Below, in pieces: positions 1-6,920 of a stretch of DNA of 18,945 nucleotides. The notes beneath the pieces are model-generated. The model ran no database searches. It saw only the letters and a program-made list of their open reading frames with translations, and was not told the origin of the DNA. Made by a program: the position numbers and the translations under genes. The stretch is from NCBI GenBank assembly GCA_029259535.1, contig JAPHEF010000037.1:1-18945 (forward strand). The letters are read 5' to 3'. The stretch comes from Alkanophaga liquidiphilum. Lineage in GTDB: Archaea > Halobacteriota > Syntropharchaeia > Alkanophagales > B39-G2. Every line of letters begins with the position of its first letter. Position 1 is the first letter of the stretch.

Positions 1-11
1 CCTACCACCAT
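1..11 (-). CDS. Possible start of next gene, cut by window edge
   Basis: A minus-strand ATG at 9-11 lies about 20 bases past the MEMO-like stop codon and has a GGAG about nine bases upstream. Only three full codons (Met-Val-Val) are inside the window, so the product cannot be read. In many archaea a mevalonate kinase gene follows this gene pair, so that is a guess from context only. Confidence 0.3.
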
Positions 12-33
12 TAACTGTAACTCCAACGGAATC

Positions 34-843
34 TCAGCGAGAGATTAAGATTGCAGCGTAGCCCACGACTGCAGAGAGGTCGCCGGTGACGTCGCCGCTC
101 GTCGCATATTTTGCAAGCTCGCCACTCTTGGCGCCGAGCGCCTTTGCCGCGAAAAGCATAGCGCCAATTGGTCCGACACCGCAGGCGCTCACATTCCGCT
201 CGTAGATTCGGCGGTAGAAATCGTTAACGTCGAGACGGGTGATGGCGTCGATGACGTAGAGGTCATTGCTCCTCGCAACGTTGTCCGGCTCGTAGTGCGT
301 GAAGTCCGAGGACGCAAGCACCACGATTTTGCGGCGGAGCCTTACGGCGGCTTCCACGATCTCGCTGGCGACATCGCTTGCCGTCTCAGCGTCGCTCAGC
401 GCCATGCAAATTGGCACGAACTTGAGGTCGCCAAAGATGAACTGTAGGAAGGGTAATTGCACCTCGATGGAATGCTCGTAGCGGTGAGCGGTCTCGTCCA
501 CGTCTATGATGTGACGGGGCAGCGCCTCCACAAACTCCACGTCAACAGCAACTTCGCCGAGCGGCGTGCTCCACGTGTCCTTAGAAACTGCAACGGCAGA
601 GCCTATGAGGTGGTGGTTCGGCCCCAGTATGACAAAGGTATCAGCTCTTGGAAGCTTTGCGTAGGCGTGAGCGGCGACTTTTCCTGAATACATGTAGCCG
701 GCGTGCGGGGCGACCGCTCCAACTATTTTTGCGTCCGCCCCCCTCTTTATACCTGAGAAACACGCCTCTAATCTTCTAAGGAGGGACTCCTTCGTCCCCT
801 CATAAAACTGTCCTGCCACCGCTGCCCGTCTCATTTTCATCAC
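34..843 (-). CDS. MEMO1 / AmmeMemoRadiSam system protein B family
   Basis: A 269-residue protein of full MEMO-family length. The family shares a fold with class III extradiol dioxygenases. Expected metal-site residues are visible: His47 in APHAGY, the GPNHH pair (His77/78), Asp180 and His183 in SSDFTHY, and Cys221 in SACGVGP. The family has been linked to metal binding and redox signalling in eukaryotes; its archaeal role is not settled. The start is GTG at 843, which overlaps the upstream rps2 stop by four bases and has GAGG seven bases before it. ATG codons at 840 and 834 are alternatives. Linkage to rps2 is common in archaea and supports the call. It is probably co-transcribed with rps2. 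Confidence 0.9.
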   Translation of the reverse strand: MMKMRRAAVAGQFYEGTKESLLRRLEACFSGIKRGADAKIVGAVAPHAGYMYSGKVAAHAYAKLPRADTFVILGPNHHLIGSAVAVSKDTWSTPLGEVAVDVEFVEALPRHIIDVDETAHRYEHSIEVQLPFLQFIFGDLKFVPICMALSDAETASDVASEIVEAAVRLRRKIVVLASSDFTHYEPDNVARSNDLYVIDAITRLDVNDFYRRIYERNVSACGVGPIGAMLFAAKALGAKSGELAKYATSGDVTGDLSAVVGYAAILISR

Positions 844-1469
844 AACTTAGCCTCAAAATCCTCGACGGTGTAGTTGAAAACAAATTCTTCTTCCTTGCCC
901 TCTCTGCGCAACCGCTCCCTAATAAGCTCTCGAGCGAGCAGCCAGTAAATCATTGCGAGCGCCTTCCTGCCCTTGTTGTTCGTTGGAATCACCAAGTCAA
1001 CGTTCGCTGTCGAGTTGTTCGAGTCGCAGAGTGCTACTATCGGGATGCCCGTGCTCACGCCCTCCTTGACCGCCTGCTCGTCGCTTATGGGGTCCGTAAC
1101 TATCAGGACGTCGGGCTCGCAATAAATACGCAGTGAGGGGTTCGTGAGCGTTCCCGGCACGAAACGCCCGACGATGGCTTTTGCGCCCGTCGCCTCTGCG
1201 AACTTGGATGCAGGGCGCTGCCCGTATTGCCTCGTGGCGACCACTAAAATCGAAGACGGCTCGTAATTCGCGAGAAATCTCGCAGCCGCCCGCACACGCT
1301 CGTCAGTCATCCTTATGTTCAGTAAATAAAGTCCGTCGGGACGCACCTGGTAAATAAAGCGAGCCATGTCCCCTGTTTTCTGCTGTGTTCCTATATGTAT
1401 GCCACTCGCTAAATATTCGCTCACAGGTATCAGGATGTCCTCCGTTCTCGTTTCTGCTCCTCCTTCCAT
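840..1469 (-). CDS. rps2: 30S ribosomal protein S2 (uS2), archaeal type
   Basis: A 209-residue uS2 protein, a core component of the small ribosomal subunit. Family-typical stretches are present: an ASGIHIGTQQKT-like segment near the N-terminus, a central RFVPGTLTNP segment and the late ALCDSNNSTANVDLVIP segment. It is short like other archaeal S2 proteins and lacks the bacterial C-terminal extension. The start is the ATG at 1467-1469. No strong Shine-Dalgarno sequence sits directly before it. The minus-strand reading of the TATA-like element near 1500-1510 would start transcription about eight bases before the ATG, so the leader is probably very short. The MEMO-like gene overlaps its stop codon and is likely in the same operon. 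Confidence 0.97.
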   Translation of the reverse strand: MEGGAETRTEDILIPVSEYLASGIHIGTQQKTGDMARFIYQVRPDGLYLLNIRMTDERVRAAARFLANYEPSSILVVATRQYGQRPASKFAEATGAKAIVGRFVPGTLTNPSLRIYCEPDVLIVTDPISDEQAVKEGVSTGIPIVALCDSNNSTANVDLVIPTNNKGRKALAMIYWLLARELIRERLRREGKEEEFVFNYTVEDFEAKL

Positions 1470-1499
1470 GCCCTATCCCAAATACCTCTTGCGTGGGAA

Positions 1500-1510
1500 G
1501 TTTTAAATAA
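1500..1510. promoter_or_regulatory. Shared TATA box between rps2 and mcrD
   Basis: An AT-rich element TTTTAAATAA lies between the divergent rps2 and mcrD genes and reads as a TATA box on both strands. On the minus strand it sits about 31 bases from the rps2 ATG. On the plus strand it is about 48 bases from the mcrD ATG. The role is inferred from composition and spacing. Confidence 0.5.
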
Positions 1511-1557
1511 CCTTCGGCAGCATAATTAAGAAGAGTGTATATCGTGAGAGGTTGTTT

Positions 1558-1947
1558 ATGAGCGAGGAGATGGATGTAGAAGGACTCCGTGAAGTTATTC
1601 AGGTGGTAGTAATCCCGGACAGGCTGCTTGGGGATGAGACTACAGGGAAGCTGCTTGAAGGACTGCGGAATGTCGAGGGCGTGAAAGGAATCATACTGCA
1701 AGGGCCATATTACATGAAAAGGAAGATAAAAGTAGGCGACCAAGCGTTTGAGACTACTGTGAAGGTTGGCAAGATATTCGTAGAGGTCGAAAACGAAGGT
1801 CTCATGGACGATATTGAAAAAGTATGCCGTGGCATTTTACCTTTCGGCTTTTACACGCACATAAATAAGTATTATGCGAAACCAACAAGCGAGCACTTGC
1901 AAAAGAAACCTACCGTGAAGGACCTGGGCGTCATCAAGAAAGAATAA
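1558..1947 (+). CDS. mcrD: McrD-like methyl-coenzyme M reductase operon protein D
   Basis: A 129-residue protein resembling McrD, an accessory protein of methyl-coenzyme M reductase that associates with the enzyme and is thought to help its assembly or activation. Family-like features are an N-terminal RLLGDETTGKLLEGL block, a VEGVKGIILQGP segment, a VGKIFVEVENE strand, an ILPFGF motif and a C-terminal KKPTVKDL tail. The ATG at 1558 is chosen over an in-frame TTG two codons upstream because GAGAGG lies six bases before it. It stands alone: no mcrA, mcrB, mcrC or mcrG is in this window, unlike the operon of many methanogens. The gene implies that the organism carries MCR elsewhere. The identification is by recalled family motifs and not by alignment. 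Confidence 0.8.
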   Translation: MSEEMDVEGLREVIQVVVIPDRLLGDETTGKLLEGLRNVEGVKGIILQGPYYMKRKIKVGDQAFETTVKVGKIFVEVENEGLMDDIEKVCRGILPFGFYTHINKYYAKPTSEHLQKKPTVKDLGVIKKE

Positions 1948-2070
1948 AGAATAAGCGTTGGTTAAGCTCTCCCGAAGTGGTCTTTGCCCACATACTCCGG
2001 CACCCATGTCGCCGCTCGCTGATTGATGTTCGGTCAACGGTGATGTGGACAGGACTCTCAACTACGAATG

Positions 2071-2078
2071 TTTTTTTT
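2071..2078 (+). terminator. Poly-T tract after mcrD
   Basis: Eight consecutive T on the plus strand lie in the convergent gap between mcrD and the ABC permease gene. Archaeal termination often uses plain T-runs without a strong hairpin, so this is a candidate mcrD terminator. Confidence 0.45.
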
Positions 2079-2117
2079 CTCACAGAGGTGGAAAGAGCTC
2101 ATCGCTGCTGCTCGTAG

Positions 2118-2939
2118 TCAATGCTTTCTTAGCGACGCTGCTGCCAGCGACCCGAAAAAAATAGCGGAAAGGATTATAACTATGAGGGCGCTCGTCGCAA
2201 ATGGCACGTAAAACGAAATAAGGAGGCCTAAAATGCTTGAAACGAGGGCGAAGGCTATGGAAAGCAGAAGCATGCCGCGCAGAGTCTTTGAAAGCTCGTA
2301 GGCGGCGGCTGCGGGCGCCGTGAGCATAGCAAACACGAGAAGGACGCCGACGCACTTTAGGGCGACTACGACTGAAATAGCGATGAGCGTCAGCATGAAA
2401 TAATGGTAAAACGTGGCGTTAATTCCAGAGGCGAGGGCGGCTTCGAAGTCGAAAGTGATGGCTTGGAACTCTCTGAAGAAGAGCGTGACAGCAGCAATGA
2501 CGACGACGGCAAGCGCCGCCATGAGTGTCAGGTCGAAATTGGAAACTGCGAGGATGTCGCCAAAGATGAGCGCCCAAAACTGCACCGCATATTCCTTAAG
2601 GAGCGAGATGAAAAGGACGCCGAGAGCCATGCCGAAGGCAAAGAACACACCAATCGCCACGTCCATGCGTTTTGCGGAGCCCTTCTGCCCTGCGTAGCCG
2701 GCGACGAATGCAAGCAGCAACGCAAAAAGCAAAGCGCCGAGCAACGGGCTCACGCCGACGAAGACCGCAAGCCCAATCCCGCCGAGGGCAGCGTGGGCGA
2801 CGCCCGCACCCATGAATGAAAGCCCACGGAGCACGACGAACGTCGAGATTGCGGCGCAGGACACGCTCATCAGGACGGCCGCAAGAAGCGCACGCTGCAT
2901 GAAGTCGTAGGAAAGCGGCTCAAGCAACGGCTCAAGCAT
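2118..2939 (-). CDS. Zn/Mn-type ABC transporter permease (ZnuB/ABC-3 family)
   Basis: A 273-residue, very hydrophobic protein with about eight or nine predicted membrane segments, matching the ABC-3 permease family that imports zinc, manganese or iron. The segment FVVLRGLSFMGAGVAHAALGG is characteristic of the family: the VLRGLSFMG turn is followed by a small-residue-rich helix. It would form the membrane channel with the ATPase encoded just upstream. The ATG at 2937-2939 lies inside the end of the ATPase gene (eight-base overlap), with an AGGCGAT-like site just before it, so translation is probably coupled. The metal cannot be told from the permease sequence alone. Confidence 0.9.
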   Translation of the reverse strand: MLEPLLEPLSYDFMQRALLAAVLMSVSCAAISTFVVLRGLSFMGAGVAHAALGGIGLAVFVGVSPLLGALLFALLLAFVAGYAGQKGSAKRMDVAIGVFFAFGMALGVLFISLLKEYAVQFWALIFGDILAVSNFDLTLMAALAVVVIAAVTLFFREFQAITFDFEAALASGINATFYHYFMLTLIAISVVVALKCVGVLLVFAMLTAPAAAAYELSKTLRGMLLLSIAFALVSSILGLLISFYVPFATSALIVIILSAIFFGSLAAASLRKH

Positions 2940-3726
2940 GGTAATCGCCTATCGCCGCATATTTCTCGCCGTCAGCCGTGAACACACGAACGTCGGCGCC
3001 GTAAACTCGGCGCAGCGTATCCTCATCGAAAACCGTAGAAGCGTCGCCGAACGCAACGACCCGTCTCCGCAGGAAAAGGAAATGGTCAGCGAATCTGAAC
3101 AGCGGATTTATGTCGTGCGTCACGAGAATAATGGTCGTGCCGCATTTTTTGAGCGAGTGTAACGTCTTGAGAATTATCTGCTGCGAGAGCGGGTCGACGC
3201 CTGAAAAAGGCTCGTCAAGCAGGAGGATTTCGGGGTTTCTGACGAGCGCCCGTGCAATGAGGACTCGTTGCTGCTGCCCACCTGAGAGTTGCGAGAACGA
3301 CTTGCTCCTCAGCTCGCCGATGTGCAAAAGCTCAAGCGTTTCCGTGACGTCCGCACGGCGCAGCACCCTCGGCGGGCGTTGCAGCGGCAGAAACCCCATC
3401 CTCACCACTCCCTCCACGAGCACAGGAACGTCACGCTCCACAGCGTCGAGCTGCGGCACGTAGCCCATGCGGCGGCGCATCCTCAGAACATTCCTGCGGG
3501 TCAATCGCTCGCCGAAGACGTAAATCCCGCCGCTTCGTGGCTTCAGAAGCCCAAGTATTGCCCGCAGAAGCGTTGTTTTTCCCGCGCCGTTCGGACCGGC
3601 GACGCAAAGGAAATGCCCCCTGTGTAATGAGAATGAAACGTTTTCCAATGCGACGGTATCGCCGTATGCGACTGTGACTTCCTTAAGCTTTAAGACCTCT
3701 GCCTCAGCCGCCGCAGCTACGGACAT
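2932..3726 (-). CDS. Zn/Mn-type ABC transporter ATP-binding protein (ZnuC-like)
   Basis: A 264-residue ABC ATPase that powers the metal importer. Seen in order: Walker A GPNGAGKTT (about residues 44-52), Q-loop in YVPQLD (Gln92), signature LSGGQQQ (147-153), Walker B ILLLDEP (167-173), D-loop SGVD, and the switch histidine in VTHD (His204). All catalytic motifs are intact. The start ATG at 3726 overlaps the end of the binding-protein gene by ten bases, and the next gene overlaps its own end, so the three genes form a tight operon read right to left. A GGAGG abuts the ATG with almost no spacer, which is unusual, but no better start is seen nearby. Confidence 0.93.
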   Translation of the reverse strand: MSVAAAAEAEVLKLKEVTVAYGDTVALENVSFSLHRGHFLCVAGPNGAGKTTLLRAILGLLKPRSGGIYVFGERLTRRNVLRMRRRMGYVPQLDAVERDVPVLVEGVVRMGFLPLQRPPRVLRRADVTETLELLHIGELRSKSFSQLSGGQQQRVLIARALVRNPEILLLDEPFSGVDPLSQQIILKTLHSLKKCGTTIILVTHDINPLFRFADHFLFLRRRVVAFGDASTVFDEDTLRRVYGADVRVFTADGEKYAAIGDYHA

Positions 3727-4727
3727 CCTCCTCTACGCCCCCTAACTAAAAGCATCAGTAGTGCAAGAAGCGTGATTAAGACGCCAAAGCCGGGCGTTTC
3801 TTGTCCTTCGTTGCCGGCGCTCTGACTTTCAGCTTCGGAAGCGCCGCTCAGGACTGCAAGCACCGCTCCGAGATTATAGTTCATCATTTCAAAGTAGCTT
3901 TCATTATCGCTGAGGAGGAGGGGTGTCGTCCAGACGACGGGGACACCCGTGTCTTTTGCGAGTTGCTCGGAAAGCCTGCCAACTGCACCCTCCCGCGCCT
4001 GAAGTGGGCAGACCACCGCCCGCACGCCCCCCTCCTTAATCTTACGCTCGATGTCGGCAAGCTTGCCCGCACTCGGCAACGCCCCCTCCGCCCGCACGAG
4101 AACGTCCGCAACCTCTAACCCCACCCCCTCCACAAAGTAACGCATGCAACTCGGTCCGAGGACGACTCTCGTGCCTTCAAGCCCGAGGCTCTCTACAAGA
4201 GTCTCGGCTTTCGCTCTGAAGCCCTCGGCACGAGCTTCAAAGCTTTGTAAATTCCTTTGGTAATATCCAGCATTCTCGGGGTCCGCACGCTCAAGCGCCC
4301 TCTCGATAGCTCTTGCAATTTTAACGGCGTTCTTCACATTTAACCAGATATGCGGATCGTTATCCTCTGAGATACTAACGCCCTCAGCCATGTAGTCGTC
4401 CCACGAGACGACTTCACAAGAGAGGTCCATGCCGCCGAGCAGCTGGTTGCGGAAGGGCTCAAGCTCGCCGATTTCCACGAAGACGTCCGCCTGTTCTACG
4501 AGTAGCTTATCAGCCGGCGTCGGCGCATAGGAATGCACGTCGGCGAACGGCGGGACGATGCTCGCAACTTCGACGTGTTCGCCGCCGATTTCCGCTGCGA
4601 TGCTCGCAAGCACGTTTATCGTCGTCACGACACGCACGTCGGCGGTTGCGACGCCTGCAACTGCAAATAACAGCAGGACGGCGGCGCAGGACGTGACCCT
4701 CACAACCGACCACCAATTATTAAACAT
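3717..4727 (-). CDS. Metal ABC transporter substrate-binding protein with PGF-CTERM-like anchor
   Basis: A 336-residue extracellular binding protein of the ZnuA/TroA type. It has an N-terminal signal peptide (basic start, hydrophobic core, ATA-DV cleavage-like site near residue 29). Two family metal ligands are visible, His65 in DVHSY and His126 in DPHIW. The third His, expected in an HxxFxYF-like block, aligns with Pro192 (GPSCMRYF), and the usual late DPL aspartate aligns with a threonine at 267-268 (TTPL). The C-terminus has TPGFGV (311-316), a hydrophobic helix and a basic tail, matching the PGF-CTERM signal processed by archaeosortase, so the protein is probably surface-anchored. The ATG at 4727 is preferred to an upstream TTG at 4748 because a TATA box lies 21 bases before it. 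The substrate is uncertain. Confidence 0.88.
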   Translation of the reverse strand: MFNNWWSVVRVTSCAAVLLLFAVAGVATADVRVVTTINVLASIAAEIGGEHVEVASIVPPFADVHSYAPTPADKLLVEQADVFVEIGELEPFRNQLLGGMDLSCEVVSWDDYMAEGVSISEDNDPHIWLNVKNAVKIARAIERALERADPENAGYYQRNLQSFEARAEGFRAKAETLVESLGLEGTRVVLGPSCMRYFVEGVGLEVADVLVRAEGALPSAGKLADIERKIKEGGVRAVVCPLQAREGAVGRLSEQLAKDTGVPVVWTTPLLLSDNESYFEMMNYNLGAVLAVLSGASEAESQSAGNEGQETPGFGVLITLLALLMLLVRGRRGGCP

Positions 4728-4748
4728 TGACTCAATTTTTAATAACAA

Positions 4749-4756
4749 TATTTAAA
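4749..4756 (-). promoter_or_regulatory. TATA box for the metal ABC operon
   Basis: Read on the minus strand this is TTTAAATA, 21 bases before the ATG at 4727. Transcription would begin at or next to the start codon, which implies a leaderless transcript. A short palindrome, ATTGA-C-TCAAT at 4726-4736, overlaps the start codon and could be a regulator site, though it is short. Confidence 0.5.
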
Positions 4757-4886
4757 GCTTGTGGGGGGCAGAGTGCTGTGCCGCAGAGAATGGCAACCAA
4801 GCAATCAAGCTGTGAAACTGGAGCAGACTGGTTTTACTTTTCTTTAAGAGGAAAACCATTACAACTTCTGAACAGAGGGGCGAAAG

Positions 4887-4915
4887 TTTTATATAATAAT
4901 GAATTTATATTCATT
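4887..4915 (+). promoter_or_regulatory. TATA box plus perfect dyad before the NifX cluster
   Basis: A TATA box (TTTTATATAAT, 4887-4897) is followed at once by a perfect inverted repeat: AATGAAT (4898-4904), four-base spacer, ATTCATT (4909-4915). The dyad fills the space between the TATA box and the expected start site near 4917-4920, a classic place for an archaeal repressor to block transcription. The core TGAA-n6-TTCA resembles ArsR/SmtB-type operators. The regulator itself is not in the window. Confidence 0.6.
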
Positions 4916-4928
4916 AAAGGGGAGAAGC

Positions 4929-5516
4929 GTGAGGGTCTGCGTGACAGCAACTTCGGATGATTTAGACGCACAGGTCGACCCGAGATTCGGGCGCTGCCAG
5001 TATTTCGTCGTAGTGGATACTGAAACCATGAAGTTCGAAGCCGTCCGTAACGAGAGCGCCGACGCCCCCGGCGGCGCCGGCATTCAAGCAGCTCAGACGG
5101 TAGCAAGCCTCGGCGTGGACGCCGTTATTACTGGTAACGTTGGACCAAATGCATTCCAAACGCTCTCAGCTGCAGGTATAAAGGTCTTCACAGGGGCGCA
5201 CGGCACCGTCAAAAACGCCGTCGAAATGCTCAAACGCAACGAACTCGGCGAAGCAGGCAATGCGACCGTCACCGCTCACTTCGGTCTCGGCAGTGCGCCA
5301 ACAACGCCGCCCGCAATGCCGCCGGCGCCGCCAATCCTCACTCCAGGATTTGGGGGCGGTGGGAAAGGGAGAGGTAGAGGAAAAGTGTGGCAAGCTACGG
5401 GCACGTTGGGGGCTAAACCATCGCACGGCGCCGCTCAGGAGTTGGCAAGGCGCATTGAGAAGCTTGAGGAGGACCTGAAAGAAGTTAAAGAAATGCTTAA
5501 GAAGTTGAGGAGGTGA
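4929..5516 (+). CDS. NifX-like (dinitrogenase FeMo-cofactor domain) protein with coiled-coil tail
   Basis: A 195-residue protein. Residues 1-105 match the NifX/NafY-like domain of small proteins that carry iron-molybdenum or related metal clusters (VCVTATSDDLDAQVDPRFGR start, a DAVITGNVGPNA strand-turn, KVFTGAHGTVKNAV near the end). A Gly/Pro-rich linker (106-165) follows, then an amphipathic helix rich in Glu, Lys and Leu (about 170-195) like the tail of DUF5320 proteins. The GTG at 4929 is preferred to the ATG at 4899, because AAGGGGAG lies just before it and the family begins at this point; the ATG also falls inside the dyad. It is first in a tight plus-strand cluster. No nitrogenase genes are visible, so a role in nitrogen fixation should not be assumed. 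Confidence 0.87.
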   Translation: MRVCVTATSDDLDAQVDPRFGRCQYFVVVDTETMKFEAVRNESADAPGGAGIQAAQTVASLGVDAVITGNVGPNAFQTLSAAGIKVFTGAHGTVKNAVEMLKRNELGEAGNATVTAHFGLGSAPTTPPAMPPAPPILTPGFGGGGKGRGRGKVWQATGTLGAKPSHGAAQELARRIEKLEEDLKEVKEMLKKLRR

Positions 5517-5520
5517 TGCC

Positions 5521-5709
5521 ATGCCCTTTGGAAGAGGTAGAGGCTGGTGGGGCGGCTGGCGTGGCAACCCATTCCCGTTCTGCAGGTGGTTCCCGTGGCT
5601 GCCACGCTGGTGGTGGACTGGAATTTACGGACCGATAACGCCGTGGACGCCGCTTTGGATGCCCGCATGGCAGTCGCCTTACTGGGCATACTACGGCGGG
5701 TGGTGGTGA
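5521..5709 (+). CDS. Tiny tryptophan-rich protein of unknown function
   Basis: A 62-residue protein with 14 Trp and 10 Pro, a single Cys (in FPFCRWFPW), several Gly and Arg, and no Asp, Glu, Lys or His. It begins with an MPFGRGRGWWGGWRG stretch like the N-termini of DUF5320-type proteins but lacks the usual C-terminal coiled coil. It ends in GGWW. The start is secure: a near-perfect GGAGGTGAT Shine-Dalgarno sequence lies just before the ATG, overlapping the stop of the preceding gene. Its strong ribosome site and place between two NifX-cluster genes argue that it is really translated. No function is recognised; it may bind a membrane surface or partner proteins through aromatic residues. Confidence 0.75.
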   Translation: MPFGRGRGWWGGWRGNPFPFCRWFPWLPRWWWTGIYGPITPWTPLWMPAWQSPYWAYYGGWW

Positions 5710-5838
5710 ATGGTAGGAAGAGCGAGAGGTATAGCCGGGGGAGTTGTAGGCATGGGCACAGGTAGGAGTAGAAGACGAGCGCGGCGAGGTGGCATGCGAC
5801 CACGCTGCCGACACGGACGCCGCGTTTGGAGAGGATAA
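5710..5838 (+). CDS. Possible 42-residue Arg/Gly-rich small protein
   Basis: An ATG directly after the stop of the tryptophan-rich gene opens a 42-codon frame ending in TAA at 5836-5838, two bases before the next start. The product is very basic, rich in Arg and Gly, with one Cys (RPRCRHGRR). A weak GGTGGTGA precedes it. It could be a true small cluster gene, a degraded copy of a DUF5320-like N-terminus, or chance open frame in Arg/Gly-rich DNA. No family is recognised. Confidence 0.35.
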   Translation: MVGRARGIAGGVVGMGTGRSRRRARRGGMRPRCRHGRRVWRG

Positions 5839-5839
5839 C

Positions 5840-6055
5840 ATGGCAGGAAGAGGCGCTGGCATGGGCGCTGGCGGTAGAGGCGCCGGNNNNNNNNNNNNNN
5901 NNNNNNNNNNNNNNNNNNNNNNNNNNNNNNNNNNNNNNNNNNNNNNNNNNNNNNNNNNNNNNAGCTGCGGGCATCGAGTCCCGCACCAGCGTGGCGTGCC
6001 GTGTCGGCAGATGACGTGCCCGAACTGCGGAACGCCCATGGTTAGGGCGTGGTAG
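5840..6055 (+). CDS. Small Gly-rich zinc-ribbon protein, interrupted by assembly gap
   Basis: The frame starts at ATG 5840 with a strong GGAGAGG five bases upstream and runs MAGRGAGMGAGGRGAG before 76 Ns. After the gap the same frame resumes with SCGHRVPHQRGVPC and then a CPNCG zinc knuckle and the end TPMVRAW. The visible part holds C-G, a His, a lone Cys and a CxxC pair, a pattern seen in small archaeal and bacterial metal-binding proteins near NifX-family genes. A partner CxxC half probably lies in the gap. Frames match across 76 Ns as drawn, but the real gap length is unknown, so the full length and even continuity are not certain. Confidence 0.6.
   Translation: MAGRGAGMGAGGRGAXXXXXXXXXXXXXXXXXXXXXXXXXXSCGHRVPHQRGVPCRQMTCPNCGTPMVRAW
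5887..5962. other. Assembly gap (76 Ns)
   Basis: Unresolved bases inside the small zinc-ribbon gene. The flanks are Gly/Arg-codon rich and probably repetitive, which may explain the failed assembly. Confidence 0.99.
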
Positions 6056-6109
6056 GGCTTAAGTGGAACGTTCTGAATGCTGCGTTAAACGGAAAGGAGG
6101 TGATGGAGG

Positions 6110-6421
6110 ATGGGATATGGATGGAGATGGATGTTCAGGCTGACGGGACTACCGGGCTGGCTGCGCTTCGGCTTCTCGCCGGGGTGGCTCGGGAGAAGCC
6201 CAACGGGGCTACCGCCTGCTGCGAGCTACCTCATGCAGACGGGGCAACTGCCGCAGTTCCTTTCTTATCTGCAAACGCAGCAACCCTCAGCGCCGATGCC
6301 ACCTTGGGCAGCCCCGCCGATGGGCAAGGAGCAAGAGATAGAAATGCTGGAGGCGCAGGCGAAAGCCCTCGAAGAAGCGCTCTCGCAAATAAAGAAGAGG
6401 CTTGAAGAGCTTCAAAAGTAG
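6110..6421 (+). CDS. DUF5320-like small coiled-coil protein
   Basis: A 103-residue protein of unknown function. The N-terminal half is aromatic and Gly/Pro-rich (GYGWRWMFRLTGLPGWLRFG), followed by a Gln/Pro-rich middle, and the C-terminal 30 residues form a clear heptad-like helix (IEMLEAQAKALEEAL to the end). This layout matches DUF5320-type proteins found near NifX-family genes and MinD-type Fe-S ATPases in archaea and bacteria. The ATG at 6110 follows an AGGAGGTGAT ribosome site. Its coiled coil could pair with the similar tail of the first NifX-like protein in this cluster; that is inference. Confidence 0.75.
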   Translation: MGYGWRWMFRLTGLPGWLRFGFSPGWLGRSPTGLPPAASYLMQTGQLPQFLSYLQTQQPSAPMPPWAAPPMGKEQEIEMLEAQAKALEEALSQIKKRLEELQK

Positions 6422-6430
6422 GATATCATG

Positions 6431-6458
6431 TTTTATTTTTCCCTTCCTTTTTATTTTC
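6431..6458 (+). terminator. T-rich tract between DUF5320-like and second NifX genes
   Basis: Three T-runs interrupted by short C-rich bits lie in the 49-base gap after the coiled-coil gene. It may end part of the cluster transcript, though the following gene has its own ribosome site and read-through is possible. Confidence 0.4.
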
Positions 6459-6470
6459 AGGGTGAAGCCT

Positions 6471-6908
6471 GTGAACGACGAGCTCGAGGGGATTCGTAAG
6501 AGGAAAATGCAAGAGCTTATAGCAAAAGTTTCCTGTTCGAAGCTTAAAGTTGCAGTTCCCACCTATGCAGGCGGGCTCAATGACAGCATCTGCGAGCACT
6601 TCGGCAGGGCGCCGACGTTTACCATTGTGGATTTAGAGACGGGCGACGTGGAGGTCCTGCAAAACTACAGCGAGCACTTCGGCGGCTCTAAACTACCCCC
6701 AGAGCTTCTCTCGGAAAAAGGTGTCTCTGTAGTTCTCTGCCGCGGGCTGGGTCCAAGGGCGTTGGCGATGTTCCAGCAGTTCGGCATCGAAGTTTACGTG
6801 GGCGCTAGCGGCACCGTCAGCGATGCTTTGCGAGAATTCCAAGCTGGAATTCTCAGAGAAGCTTCTGAGAAGGACATCTGCAGGGAACACAGGCACAGCT
6901 TCTTCTAA
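6471..6908 (+). CDS. Second NifX-like (FeMo-cofactor-binding domain) protein
   Basis: A 145-residue protein. A short charged helix (NDELEGIRKRKMQEL) precedes the NifX-like domain, which starts near residue 24 (KLKVAVPTYAGGLNDSICEHFGRAPTF) and includes VLCRGLGPRALAMFQQFGIEVYVGASG. Cys41, Cys90 and the tail CREHRH are possible metal ligands. The start is set at GTG 6471, which has AGGGTGA just upstream. An upstream TTG at 6402 in the same frame would add a hydrophobic segment overlapping the previous gene and is unlikely. The MinD-type ATPase gene begins 12 bases after it, and the pair is common in archaea and bacteria. Substrate unknown. Confidence 0.87.
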   Translation: MNDELEGIRKRKMQELIAKVSCSKLKVAVPTYAGGLNDSICEHFGRAPTFTIVDLETGDVEVLQNYSEHFGGSKLPPELLSEKGVSVVLCRGLGPRALAMFQQFGIEVYVGASGTVSDALREFQAGILREASEKDICREHRHSFF

Positions 6909-6920
6909 TACGCCTAACCG

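Noticed and set aside
299..687. Plus-strand open frames inside the MEMO-like gene
   Set aside because: They lie opposite a clear conserved gene and encode no recognised family.
2403..2819. Long plus-strand frame opposite the ABC permease
   Set aside because: A highly charged antisense shadow of a conserved membrane gene.
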